From: Phytophthora colocasiae
Lineage: Eukaryota > Oomycota > Peronosporomycetes > Peronosporales > Peronosporaceae
DNA length: 64,000 nucleotides
Assembly (NCBI GenBank): GCA_018806915.1
Contig: JAGKQI010000099.1
Span: 1-64,000, forward strand
Direction of reading: 5' to 3'
Positions 31,492 to 40,615 of this stretch are shown here, one piece after another. The notes below the pieces were generated by a model. That model had not been told where the DNA came from. It saw only the letters and a program-made list of their open reading frames with translations, and did not search any database. The position numbers were made by a program, and so were the translations under genes. Position 1 is the stretch's first letter; each line of letters begins with the position of its first letter.

Positions 31492-32544
31492 GTTTTTAGG
31501 CAATGGCTGTAGAACAGCGCCAAGTTCCTCCGAAACTATAGCTTTCGATACGCCCGAGACATGACACTCTAAGTTATATACGAGTAGTAGAGCCGAGGGC
31601 GTAAATGTGCCGCTGCAGAAGCGAGCGTAGGTAAAGCTTCCACACGCGAGAGTCCATCCATGCTTTTGTCTGTACAGTATACACATGACCTACATGTCTA
31701 AACAGTAAGTATAAATAAACGAAATAAAACAAATTTAAAAGACTCACCTTGGGGGTATGTTGGCAATTCTTCCATCTCGATGGTTCCGTTCGGTTCCCCT
31801 CGCAAAATAAATAGCAATGGCAGCTTGACACCATCAGCACGAATTGTGCATACCGCAGTCAATCGAGCCGAGTGCTTTTGTTGAGCCGTTATGGCTGACG
31901 ACTTGCCCTTTTCCGCCAATATTTTTCCCGGTGGTGCATCAAAGTAAATACCTGTTTCATCACAGTTAAAAACTTGACTGGCAGAATAGCCGCAATAGTT
32001 GGCCTGGAAAAACTTAGCAAAATTGTCCTGAATCTCCACTAGGTCCTCTAGCTTTTCCTAGATTAACGTAAAATAAAAATATTCTGTTAGCTTACAATAT
32101 CATACAAAGTACATCATGTTAGTACCTTCAAACCGTGCGGAGTGCGCTGCACGAAGCCGTGCCGGTACGCGAAACGTTGGAGCAACCGTTGTAAAGACTT
32201 ATAAGCCGTATTCTCGTCCTTCTTTACCTTTGAGTAGCTGTCCAGCCACCCCGGGTGCTCCTCGCGAATGTAGGCAGCCATCAACGTGACCGTCAGCGGC
32301 TGGGACTCACGGCGTGCATCTTTCATGAAGACGATAAGTTCACCCCGAAATGGGATAATTTCGGGACGACCTGGCGCTTGAGACAGCGTCTTCTCGCTGC
32401 CTTTAAACGAAAATATATCATCCTTGATCTTGCGCCAGTTATTGATGGTCCTCCGCGGAATTTGTTGCTCTTGTGCAGCTTTTCGTTGGCTTAGCCCTCT
32501 ATCGCTAAGAGGACACGCCGTTTTTCTCTTATTGTGTAGTGCAT
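31492..32544 (-). pseudogene. pogo/Tigger-like DDE transposase, N-terminal and central part
   Basis: On the minus strand from ATG 32544 the frame reads MHYTIREKRRVLLAI, then, one base out of frame, GLSQRKAAQEQQIPRRTINNW (a psq/HTH motif), a CENP-B-like HTH region (AAYIREEHPGWLDSY) and HGFVQRTPHGLK. A 68-bp intron (32058-32125) and a 58-bp intron (31690-31747) have GT...AG ends and join coding sequence in frame. The DDE core follows: QVFNCDETGIYFD, the W-M-D block (VYTVQTKAWMDSRVWK) and, after a frameshift near 31600, ALLLVYNLECHVS...QPLPKN, which ends at Gypsy-A. The C-terminus is at 4600-4813. Two frameshifts plus the insertion make it inactive. Terminal inverted repeats were not found. Confidence 0.8.
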
Positions 32545-32699
32545 GCGGCGTTGTTTGGCTGGCGCGTACACCTCCTCAAGGAGGCCTGTGATGGCAACCT
32601 CCCCTCCTGCAATACTGTCGCGGGTGGTGGGGTCTGCGAGGACTCCTCGTCCGCTGTCTCCATTTTATCGAGTGGCTGGTGGAGACCTCCGTTTTATCG

Positions 32700-33860
32700 A
32701 GTGGCTAGTGGAGTTTTATTTTAGCGATTGAACGCTGCGACGGGTGATTTGATTGGTTGATAACAATATGTGTACACAATTCTATATCACGGGCGCCCTT
32801 TTTATATGGACCATGCATTCTGTCGATCGGTGTATGGAGGACAACGACGACTGCCAAGGGGTCAGTAATGGACTGGATATTGGAGGAAACGCAAGTAACG
32901 GAGCTAGTGCCGCAGTCGCAGCGATCGCTCCAACTTCAACAGGTAAATCTACTGGACCGACATGTGCTGGAACGACAGAACCTGCGGTTTCAGCCGCTCA
33001 TGGACTTGATCGGTACAAGGACATGCTACCGTTTGCGTTCTGTGAAGCTGTGATGGCGTCCTTTATGTCCGACGCGTTTGAGCGCAGTACACTGGCGGGG
33101 AAATGGCAGCAGCAGAACCGGAAAGTGACTCAAGGTGCACAGGATCTCTATGACGTGCAGTGCAAACGTATTGGGGAGTACAAAGTAAGTCGCGCTTCAG
33201 AGACGGTGGCGTTCGTGACGAAGATGAACGGTGATCCTAGCCACATTCGCATTCTGGCCAAATTGGAGAAGAACGACGTGCTGTGATTTTGTGTGTGGAT
33301 GCGTTTCAGCACATGAACGACGGCTCCAAAGACTGACCTTTTTAATAGGGCAATGCGTTCGGTCTGCGGCTTTTTGAATTCATCGAGAGCATTAACTGTT
33401 TGTGTGCGCTCAACAACAATTGATAAGCCTGTTACTGAAGCGCTTGCAGGATCTCCCCAGAAGCGATTGTATCTGGTTCCACCTGCTTTAGATGGTAAGG
33501 ACATTTTCAAACCAGAAACACCGACCAAGAAACTGTTGGTGGGAGATGTGGTCGACATTGGACCTGATGTTGCAGCAGGAAGGAGCGCATGTGGAGGAAT
33601 TGGACCCAATCTCCGTTATTAAAAAGGTGAATGACGAGCTAAAGCATGTAGATCCGGGTCTGTTCGATCGTGTGTCCGCAATTATATCGCAACGTTGATA
33701 TGATGTGACGGACGTCATTGGTGTTTTGACAGTGGACAAACTTCGGAGCTTGGATTTATTCCGACTGACCAGTGAAGGGCGTTTGGAATGCGCCTTCATC
33801 TTTGTGATGGAGTTAATGCGGAATTTACCCGCGGTGCTCGGGTTCCAAAATTTTCGGAAC
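32700..33860 (+). pseudogene. Unrecognised decayed coding locus
   Basis: Several plus-strand stretches look like real protein but lie in different frames: RYKDMLPFAFCEAVMASFMSD...QGAQDLYDVQCKRIGEYKVS...LAKLEKNDVL (to 33286), SSRALTVCVRSTTIDKPVTEALAGSPQKRLYLVPPALDGKDIFKP (33380-33510), VEELDPISVIKKVNDELKHVDPGLFDRVSAII (33590-33695) and VLTVDKLRSLDLFRLTSEGRLECAFIFVMELM (33718-33815). Together they suggest one protein of at least 300 aa with three or more frameshifts. I do not recognise the family, and no transposon hallmark is visible. Alternatively two short genes. Confidence 0.4.
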
Positions 33861-33866
33861 CAACTT

Positions 33867-35632
33867 TTAATATCTAGAAGTGCTCCTCAGGGTGGTGAGC
33901 GCACCCTCCGCCGTCATATCTGGCGTATCTACCGCCGATAGAAGCATCGCTTGCATAGTCTTCTGATCGTAGGATAACTCGAAGGGAAGCTCCTCCATCA
34001 GGTGACCAAGCTGACACAAGTCGTGCTGGAATCGTAGTTTGTGACCATTATACTGATGGTTCCACTGAATAATCGTTGTGTTATGTTGGCGTGACTCATC
34101 CATGTCGATCAACACCCAATAACTGAATGCAGAGATCGGCACCTGCACAATGTTACGCCAACGAATATCACCGTGGCAGTACCCGCACCCGTGCCAATAC
34201 TTCAATGCTGTCAGCATGTGTCGCAACCACTCGCTCAGCTCATCGATTGTTGGAAGTCGCACATAACCAATCGGAGACAGTTCCACGACCAAACGGCCGT
34301 CTCGCTTCTTCGACAACTTTTCCACGGTCTGCAAATGTGTCACGGAGCTGCTTTGATCTAATCCTTGCAGAGTCTCGTATACGCTTTTGAGTCGCTCAAC
34401 GTCCATTTCACCACAGCTCTGTGTACGTTTGATCGTCCGTTCGATATAACCATCCAGCAACACGATCTTCCGCTTCTCGTTCTCATCGGGTACGAATGGC
34501 TCGAGACCACACGCATACGATCGCTTCGTCAACTTGGCCATCTGGTGGAGCAACAACGCCAAGTTGTAAAACACCTTCAGCGTACCAGCTTTATCCTCGT
34601 AGACGCTAAAGTTAAGTATTTCAGTTGCGCGACACGGTCCGTCGGATCTTTCGATTGCGACCACTTGTATATCATCCTGGCAGTAGCGTAACCCAAGATG
34701 TACGGGAGATCCCCATAAAACATCACGTTCCACCGGCGCATCTTGGAAGTTAACTCCCCACGTGCCGTAGATATTTGCACTAAAGAATTATTTTCTTCTC
34801 CACGCAACAAGACGAGTCCCTTGTATAGGAGGATGTAGTCCGGTCGCTTTCGTGGAATGGTAGTTTCTGTTTCATCGGCGAAATGTCTGCATCCTCGAAA
34901 TCTGAAGCCCTTGTCGCGGCACATGGAGTTCGGAATCCGGAGCAATGCATTATAGTACTCTTGCCATGAATTCTCCGACGCTTCAGGTGGAGGAGAGCTA
35001 CACAAATACAGAAAATTGTCCATCAACAGCGTGAGAACCGGGCATGTAAGGAGTGGACCATCCGGATTGAAGACACCTTCGGCAGCCACTGGATCGCGCA
35101 GCGTCAGCTTGAACGGCAATGGCTTCTGGAGGAGCTCTTTCAGCTGGTGTGGAGCAGGCAAAACCTCCAGTTGCAACTCCGAGTACTCCCATAGCTCCGC
35201 GAGGGTCGTGATATGCTCAACTCTCTGTCGCTTCACATCGAACTCGTCAGGTGGGAGTTCCACTACCCATTGCCGCTTTGAATTACCCAGAGGAACCTTC
35301 ACCAGCACGTGAACTTGGTCCTGATCTGGGAGCTTTCCGACGCACTTGTTGATACGTTTCATCGATCCCATCTCCACAAGCTTCCTGTTTAAGTGTTGAG
35401 GGTGCCCCCCGTTATCGAGCGCCACTGATGCTGCGCCAGCCTCGTCTAGCCCTAGCCACATGCCGTCCTCTGTCATCGCCAGGAAAAGCTGCAGGTCACG
35501 CGCAGGACCCTTGATGTCTTCATTCTTCTCCTTGATCCTGTCCTTCAACGCCGACACCGAAGCGTCTTCAGCGATGTCCACCTCGAACGCGCTTCCAGCC
35601 TCACCAACGATCGCACAGAAAAGCCCCACCAT
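33867..35632 (-). pseudogene. Crinkler (CRN) effector with kinase-like C-terminus, one frameshift
   Basis: CRN proteins are oomycete effectors whose N-terminal header directs translocation into host cells, mostly to the nucleus. The first frame (35632 to 34577, 351 aa) has MVGLFCAIVGEAGSAFEVDI, the LxLFLAK-like LQLFLAMTEDGMWL (residues 47-60) and the HVLVKVP junction motif (108-114). The second frame (to 33867) has a protein-kinase-like region with YCHGDIRWRNI (catalytic loop HGD..WRN) and VLIDMDES (metal-binding D), as in CRNs with a D2-type kinase domain. The two frames overlap at 34577-34733 and switch near 34615; one base missing in 'cttaac' would explain it. This could be a true lesion or a consensus error. 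An Inr-like TCATTCC lies 16-22 nt upstream of the ATG. Confidence 0.85.
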
Positions 35633-35645
35633 CTTCCCTCAGATT

Positions 35646-35654
35646 CTGGAATGA
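35646..35654 (-). promoter_or_regulatory. Inr-like motif upstream of the CRN-kinase
   Basis: TCATTCCAG on the minus strand, close to the oomycete initiator consensus YCAYTYYNN, 14-22 nt before the ATG at 35632. The equivalent before the second CRN is TCATTCGAG at 39012-39020. Oomycete 5' UTRs are often this short. Confidence 0.4.
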
Positions 35655-35699
35655 GGAAGAAGGGATGGAGGCGGACACGAAGGTGGCTGACTGATGTGA

Positions 35700-36480
35700 A
35701 TCGATATCAGAAATTGATGCTTGGCAACTAGACGAGTTCTGAGGAAAGATTTTCGCTTGGGATTGGCAAACCTCTTCAAATATGTGTAGAATTTCTTCAT
35801 CTCATTTTCATTCTTGATCACATCATCCATCAACTCGCCATAATAGACATTGTGCTGTTCTGCTGAATTTACATCAAAAATTGTCATCTTGTCTTCGACG
35901 ATGCCAATCAAGTTGTTGGAAGCACACATAAATTCAGTGATGTTCCCATGTACCTCTTCATCATGGTAGAGTTTTCGACTAGATTGCACGGAATCGGTGA
36001 TAGCAGACTTCATTCACTCAAGACAATTACGAAATGAGCGCTTGTCGCCTGCTATTCCCTCAAACCAGCACAATTTCTTATGGCAAAGTTGCGGTGATCC
36101 ACGCTCTCCAAAGATATTGGTGAGATGCTGAGTCATGCGAGTATTTGCCGTTCCCAGAAGACTAGTAAGGAGGTTAAAGAAGTTCGACTTTCCAATCTGC
36201 TTCTCCATTGAATATAACACGAGCATAACCTTTGCTTTGCTGTCTGGATAGTGACAAAGGATAGTGACAAAGGCTGCCAATATATTCCATCAACCACTGG
36301 TACCTCTTAGAGTGATTGAAACAAATAATACGCTTCAAGTAATCGACTAGTACTGGGCGCAAGTCAGATCGTACAACGCCATTTACTTGACAAGGATTAT
36401 CAAGACAAGGCACGAAAAGATAGAATTGACGTTGAGTCTCGATTACTGGTTTGTATTCGTATTGTCAGCAACAACGCCAA
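35700..36480 (-). pseudogene. SF3/D5-like helicase fragment, decayed
   Basis: Minus-strand fragments read VPCLDNPCQVNGVVRSDLRP...NHSKRYQWLMEYIG, then in another frame SMEKQIGKSNFFNLLTSLLG (P-loop-like, GKS), HKKLCWFEGIAGDK (Walker B-like, hydrophobic then acidic), a TGA, and EVHGNITEFMCASNNL (SF3 sensor-like: Asn, then SNN). Motif order and spacing resemble the ATPase core of superfamily 3/D5 primase-helicases found in large DNA viruses, phages and some mobile elements. There is a frameshift near a short direct repeat (gacaaaggatagtgacaaagg, 36254-36274) and an internal stop. It sits in the 860-bp gap between the two CRN genes. Source (virus-derived or transposon) cannot be settled from this fragment. 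Confidence 0.55.
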
Positions 36481-36495
36481 CGAGGATAGATGCTG

Positions 36496-39006
36496 TCAAC
36501 GCGTCAAAACTGCGAAGTTACAGTCAATCTCAACTTCCAACTTCATGTGTTTGAAACGCGAACGCATTGCACCGAAATCGATGAATCCTCCGCTAGGTTC
36601 GTTCCTCTTCCTTATAATTTCTTCTGCAGCTTTTTTTTTATGTGCCTCGCTGCCAATGAGCACCGACATGAGGGCTGTTTTGTTAGCCGAATAAATTGGG
36701 ACGAGAGGTGAACACGCTGGATGATAAGCCAATGCTCCATGAAATCGCTCAGTCTCATCTCGCGTCACGAGGAAGCAATCATCATAGGTCTGAAGGTTTG
36801 ATGGGGCAACACAATTCATAACCCCTCCCACCAAACGCGTGTTTTTCCCGAGAAATGTGGGGCGGTGTTTCCTCAGCTGGCGAAGATGCTCTTTTGCTGA
36901 GCTTGGCTGAAATGCTCCGAAGCGTCTTTTCCGCTGGTCGACAAAGACAATCAAGTCCCCAGAGAGAGCGTCCTTCAGAGCGAAGAAAATGTCGACCCCT
37001 TCTCCATCAACTCCATTCACAATGATGCTGCCACTCGACGTCCAGTCGTTTTTTTCGGATGGGTGGTTTTTTCGTGAAACGACTTTGGGGGTTGACAAAC
37101 CAAATTGTTCATTACATTGGAACACTCTTGACGGAGACAGTTTCACAGAGATGCCACAGATGTTATCGGCTATCAGCGCCCCTGGCAGAAGCTCTTCCAG
37201 CGTCACAGTCGAGTGCCCAAGCACCAGCAACGCATTGATCCTCACCGCATAGAAACAAGCACCGAATATCTCCCACGACTGCCACGGTTCACGGACGAAC
37301 AATTCTGAATCCACTAGTTTCTCCATGTCACTTAAAGCCGCTGTAAAACATTTTTCTGCCTTGCTTGTCATATCATCACTCGACGCGATACTCTGCAACA
37401 GAGCGTAGGGAACCCGAACATCGCAATCTTTAGATGCAGATGATGGGTTGAGCACACATAACGAGGAATCTCGAAGTTTTGACCACTTGAATTTCTTATC
37501 GAAATTGTCCTGTTGTCGAACTTGTCGACCCGAGACGGCAAAGGCTGCCAAACGGACGAGCTGCTTGGTTTCCATTGAATCCATGTAAGCATCGACGTAC
37601 TTTGTCCAGACGTTCTTAAAGCACTTGCCGATACTTTCCGGTGTTATTGTTCCTGGCTCCGAGCACATCTTCAAGTTCAATACATACTCGACAACCCATC
37701 GTGGAACTCCTCCAAGAGCGAACAAGTGGTTTTGTACCTGATTATCTTGCAGATATCCAGCAAATTTTGCATTGCTCTCCACAAAGGTGACCACTTGCCC
37801 ATGTGTCAAAAGAGTCATAGGGAGCCGCTCTGTCACGTAATACGACGAATTAGCAATTGAACCCGATGCAATGATGCCCAAATCTGTCCCTGCAAACATG
37901 GGCAGCACAACCAGACCCGACGAGTTCTCACACAGGAAATCTGCTATAGCTTCCACGAGTTGGCGTAGTATTGATGTGCCGGTATTTACTCCAGGGGTAC
38001 TTAGCCTCTCAATCTTTTGGTAATCATCGATGCCAAGATACAGGTACAATCTCTCTTGTCCTTGCGCACTCTTGCGCAACTTGCGCTCAATGACGTTGAT
38101 GGCCTTACTAAACCGCAGATTATCTCCATTAGAAGGCAGTCGCGCCTCAAACCAGTCGGCAAATGGAAGCGCGCAGTTTTGGTCAAGAAAAAAACGATAC
38201 AAAAGCCGCCACGAGAAAGACGCCTGGATAGGCATTGATCGCTCCACTGGTATCGGACTATATCCATTGAAGTACGGAACAATGAGACGAACAACGCTCT
38301 TGGGGTCCAATCTCATCTCTTGAAAAATCGTGTTACTTTCCTCCAGCATACGCGTTTTTCCCAAACCCGAAATTCCAGAACATACAGGTATAGGACGCTG
38401 TGTGCGATCTGATCCGATACCGCGACTAGCGTCGATAATTCTGTTGAAGCAATTCGCTGCGGTCTTAATTGCATCTTCTCTCCCAACCAATTGAAACTGT
38501 AAACTTTCGGCACCCAAAATGTGAGGGTTTGACAATGTTTCTTCCTTGTTGGTCATCTCACTTTCCAAGAATGCGAGGATATCATCACATGAATTTACAT
38601 TCACAACACGCCCCATCGGTAATGTCACCCTGTTGCGCTCGATGGTTGTCCCCTCCGGAACCTCCACCAGCACGTGAATTTGCCGCGTTTCAGGCTGTGG
38701 CATTTCATTCGTCTCCAACACATCCCGAATCGAATAGGTCGAGTACAGATCTTCCTCTGTATCCACCAGTGATACCCTTTTGAAACCCGGTACAGGTTCT
38801 CCTTTTCGTATCGCACGAAGTTCCTTACTTGGTAGCCATCCTGCGCCCTTCTTCGCCAGAGAGAGCTGCAACTCGTCCGCAGGAAACTGGTACATTTTCT
38901 CGTCCTTGATCTTCTTTTTCAGGTCCCCCACCGACTGGTCATCGCCAATATCCACGGGGAACGCGTTGCCCGCCACACCATCGATCACACAGAAAAACTT
39001 CACCAT
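36496..39006 (-). CDS. Crinkler (CRN) effector with P-loop NTPase and nuclease-like domains
   Basis: An uninterrupted single-exon 836-aa protein. The header is MVKFFCVIDGVAGNAFPVDI with a ubiquitin-like look, the LFLAK variant LQLSLAKKGAGWL at 46-58 and HVLVEVP at 111-117. From about 170 it is a STAND/AAA-like NTPase: Walker A GISGLGKT at 211-218 and Walker B LYLYLGIDD at 321-329, followed by helical sequence to about 560. The C-terminal part fits a PD-(D/E)xK-type nuclease: W-E-I-F-G (E580), GVDIFF (D673), LIVFVDQRK (686-694, with Q-R-K as the last motif). NTPase plus restriction-enzyme-like fold is a known CRN architecture. The nuclease assignment is inference from motifs. No strong signal peptide in the header itself; a signal-peptide ORF lies just upstream (38939-39193). 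Confidence 0.9.
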   Translation of the reverse strand: MVKFFCVIDGVAGNAFPVDIGDDQSVGDLKKKIKDEKMYQFPADELQLSLAKKGAGWLPSKELRAIRKGEPVPGFKRVSLVDTEEDLYSTYSIRDVLETNEMPQPETRQIHVLVEVPEGTTIERNRVTLPMGRVVNVNSCDDILAFLESEMTNKEETLSNPHILGAESLQFQLVGREDAIKTAANCFNRIIDASRGIGSDRTQRPIPVCSGISGLGKTRMLEESNTIFQEMRLDPKSVVRLIVPYFNGYSPIPVERSMPIQASFSWRLLYRFFLDQNCALPFADWFEARLPSNGDNLRFSKAINVIERKLRKSAQGQERLYLYLGIDDYQKIERLSTPGVNTGTSILRQLVEAIADFLCENSSGLVVLPMFAGTDLGIIASGSIANSSYYVTERLPMTLLTHGQVVTFVESNAKFAGYLQDNQVQNHLFALGGVPRWVVEYVLNLKMCSEPGTITPESIGKCFKNVWTKYVDAYMDSMETKQLVRLAAFAVSGRQVRQQDNFDKKFKWSKLRDSSLCVLNPSSASKDCDVRVPYALLQSIASSDDMTSKAEKCFTAALSDMEKLVDSELFVREPWQSWEIFGACFYAVRINALLVLGHSTVTLEELLPGALIADNICGISVKLSPSRVFQCNEQFGLSTPKVVSRKNHPSEKNDWTSSGSIIVNGVDGEGVDIFFALKDALSGDLIVFVDQRKRRFGAFQPSSAKEHLRQLRKHRPTFLGKNTRLVGGVMNCVAPSNLQTYDDCFLVTRDETERFHGALAYHPACSPLVPIYSANKTALMSVLIGSEAHKKKAAEEIIRKRNEPSGGFIDFGAMRSRFKHMKLEVEIDCNFAVLTR

Positions 39007-39193
39007 CTTTCCTCGAATGAAAGAGAAAAGAGGGAGAATTTCCGAGCGAATTTAAGCGGAGATGAAGTTGACTTCCACCTCGTTTACTTCCTTCTTCTGG
39101 TCTAATGAAAGACAGCACATCGATGTTGACATCCTCCGCGTGGATCATCCCGATTGCGAGGAGGAAAGCACCAAGGATGATGAATTTAGTCAT
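38939..39193 (-). CDS. Small secreted-protein-like ORF overlapping the CRN start
   Basis: An 84-aa ORF starting MTKFIILGAFLLAIGMIHA (strong signal peptide, likely cut after HA), then EDVNIDVLSFIRPEEGS. The first 35 residues match the paralogues at 39602-39763 and 40324-40485 (M.KF...A.LLAIGM..AE..N...L..F.P.EGS). After that the similarity is lost and the frame runs 68 bp into the CRN gene in a different frame. Either it is a decayed paralogue, or its first exon is spliced onto the CRN: a GTAAAC donor at 39087 and a pyrimidine-rich acceptor ending CATTCGAG at 39012 would fuse it in frame (...PEEG-RK-MVKFFC). Confidence 0.5.
   Translation of the reverse strand: MTKFIILGAFLLAIGMIHAEDVNIDVLSFIRPEEGSKRGGSQLHLRLNSLGNSPSFLFHSRKDGEVFLCDRWCGGQRVPRGYWR
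39012..39020 (-). promoter_or_regulatory. Inr-like motif / possible splice acceptor upstream of second CRN
   Basis: TCATTCGAG on the minus strand, 6-14 nt before the ATG at 39006 and preceded by a pyrimidine tract (tctccctcttttctctt). It fits the oomycete initiator consensus, and equally a 3' splice site. See the finding on a possible signal-peptide exon. Confidence 0.4.
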
Positions 39194-39504
39194 TGTTGTA
39201 GCTTGGCTTTAACTTGAAGCGTGGCTTGAGAGGAAGGAGGCAAATGTTTTAATGTTTGAAACTCACAGGTCAACCTGAAGGCTGTAGCAATCATAGGCCC
39301 ACGAAGAATTTAGGTTGACCTCGTATCACTCTAGATGCTGCTCAAGGTAGATTTTCTGTAATGAGTTAAACCTGTAGACGTTCACGTTTGCGAAGTTTCA
39401 TCCGCAGCCAACACTACGACCCGCAGCAGTAACTTTAAGAGTAACTCGGGTATGACCAGTACATGTACTAGTGAAAAAAAGATTATTACACTTGCTCTTC
39501 AAAG
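39194..39504. other. Intergenic, no gene seen
   Basis: Upstream region of the signal-peptide ORF at 39193 and the outer flank of the inverted duplication. No ORF, repeat or RNA recognised. It presumably contains the promoter for 39193. Confidence 0.4.
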
Positions 39505-39887
39505 CATGAGATTCAGGTGTATTTCAATGATATTTTAGAAAAGAAGAAAGTAAAGCGCGATTCTCACATCCTAGGACTTGAGACAGATTGCAGTGACGCA
39601 GTTACACCATATCCAGACAGCAGCGTTCTTCCAGCGTCGCGTTCACCACCAGGCCACTTCCTTCGGCAGGCTCAAAGGGAGGCAACTCTTCGACGTTGGC
39701 GTCCTCTGCGTAGGTCATTCCGATGGCGAGGAGAAGAGCAGCGAGGAAGACGAACTTGGCCATTGTTGGTAGTTTGAAGTGTTGTTTGAGTTGGAGGAGG
39801 CAAATACTCGAATGCCAAGGAAATGGACAAGTCCAGCTGAATTAGCGTCGCACTGGGGCAATCCTAGGAACTTATCTATCCACAAAG
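39505..39887 (-). repeat. Left arm of 383-bp inverted duplication
   Basis: Nearly identical to the reverse complement of 40200-40582 (one difference seen at 'gtccagctg' against 'gtccatctg', a few in the gene). Each arm carries a whole small secreted-protein gene with its upstream region and some 3' flank. The arms are separated by 312 bp. Confidence 0.9.
39602..39763 (-). CDS. Small secreted protein, 53 aa (copy 1)
   Basis: The ATG at 39763 opens MAKFVFLAALLLAIGMTYA, a textbook signal peptide, followed by EDANVEELPPFEPAEGS and a C-terminus ending LEERCCLDMV with two adjacent cysteines. The mature part is about 34 residues and acidic. It is below usual gene-calling length, but the near-identical copy at 40324-40485 keeps the frame. 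A GGCATTCGAG-type initiator lies about 45 nt upstream. Function unknown; the third relative is at 39193. Confidence 0.7.
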   Translation of the reverse strand: MAKFVFLAALLLAIGMTYAEDANVEELPPFEPAEGSGLVVNATLEERCCLDMV

Positions 39888-40199
39888 AATTAGTGGTCTA
39901 ACGAGAGTTACCTCGTGTTGCTATAGTCCTGGAGACATCTTGCACTACTCGATCACGGTTGGTTCTGCAAGAAGAACACAATTTTCTGTTGAACTTTGGT
40001 TCATAACATCAAAACAAGATGGATACTATCGGCCCTCGCGTGCGAAGTCTAACGTTTAGGCCCCCGCGAATTGTATAACGAGGGTCGACAGCACTTGGAG
40101 ATATTTGCCCATCGCTTACCGTCCAGGTTGTATGGGTGGCATGGAACCACGAGCGGCTAATGTAGCAAGACAAGGTAATTGCTGCTAAACCACTATTAA
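39888..40199. other. Central spacer of the inverted duplication
   Basis: 312 bp between the two arms, forming the shared upstream region of two divergently transcribed genes. It carries no ORF I would call. Confidence 0.6.
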
Positions 40200-40270
40200 C
40201 TTTGTGGATAGATAAGTTCCTAGGATTGCCCCAGTGCGACGCTAATTCAGATGGACTTGTCCATTTCCTT

Positions 40271-40288
40271 GGCATTCGAGCATTTGCC
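40271..40288 (+). promoter_or_regulatory. Putative oomycete core promoter (Inr + FPR-like)
   Basis: GGCATTCGAGCATTTGCC, about 40 nt upstream of the ATG at 40324. It resembles the oomycete core of an Inr (YCAYTYY) followed closely by a CAWTTT-type flanking element. The mirror copy (about 39799-39816) reads ...GAGTATTTGCC. Confidence 0.4.
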
Positions 40289-40323
40289 TCCTCCAACTCA
40301 AACAACACTTCAAACTACCAACA

Positions 40324-40485
40324 ATGGCCAAGTTCGTCTTCCTCGCTGCTCTTCTCCTCGCCATCGGAATGACCTACGCAGAGGAAGCCAACGTCGAAGA
40401 GTTGCCTCCCTTTGAGCCTGCCGAAGGAAGTGGCCTGGTGGTGAACGCGACGCTGGAAGAACGCTGCTGTCTGGATATGGTGTAA
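40324..40485 (+). CDS. Small secreted protein, 53 aa (copy 2)
   Basis: Plus-strand twin of 39602-39763. It differs in the mature part by EEANVEE for EDANVEE. Signal peptide MAKFVFLAALLLAIGMTYA, acidic mature peptide, paired Cys near the C-terminus (ERCCLDMV), stop TAA at 40483-40485. Divergent from copy 1 across a 312-bp spacer plus the two promoter arms. It may be a small apoplastic effector, but no family is recognised. Confidence 0.7.
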   Translation: MAKFVFLAALLLAIGMTYAEEANVEELPPFEPAEGSGLVVNATLEERCCLDMV

Positions 40486-40615
40486 CTGCGTCACTGCAAT
40501 CTGTCTCAAGTCCTAGGATGTGAGAATCGCGCTTTACTTTCTTCTTTTCTAAAACATCATTGAAATACACCTGAATCTCATGGTATTCTTGTTGAACATT
40601 ACCCGTAGCCTAAAG

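Larger units (their letters stand above)
40200..40582 (+). repeat. Right arm of 383-bp inverted duplication
   Basis: Mirror copy of 39505-39887. The equal length of both arms and high identity suggest one recent duplication event. Confidence 0.9.

Noticed and set aside
32539..32724. Short plus-strand ORFs before the decayed locus, considered as a secreted peptide
   Set aside because: Overlap the start of the pogo-like transposase and its likely terminal region; no signal peptide and no family.
33148..33609. 153-aa minus-strand ORF
   Set aside because: Antisense of the plus-strand protein-like stretches at 33148-33600, which look more natural in composition.
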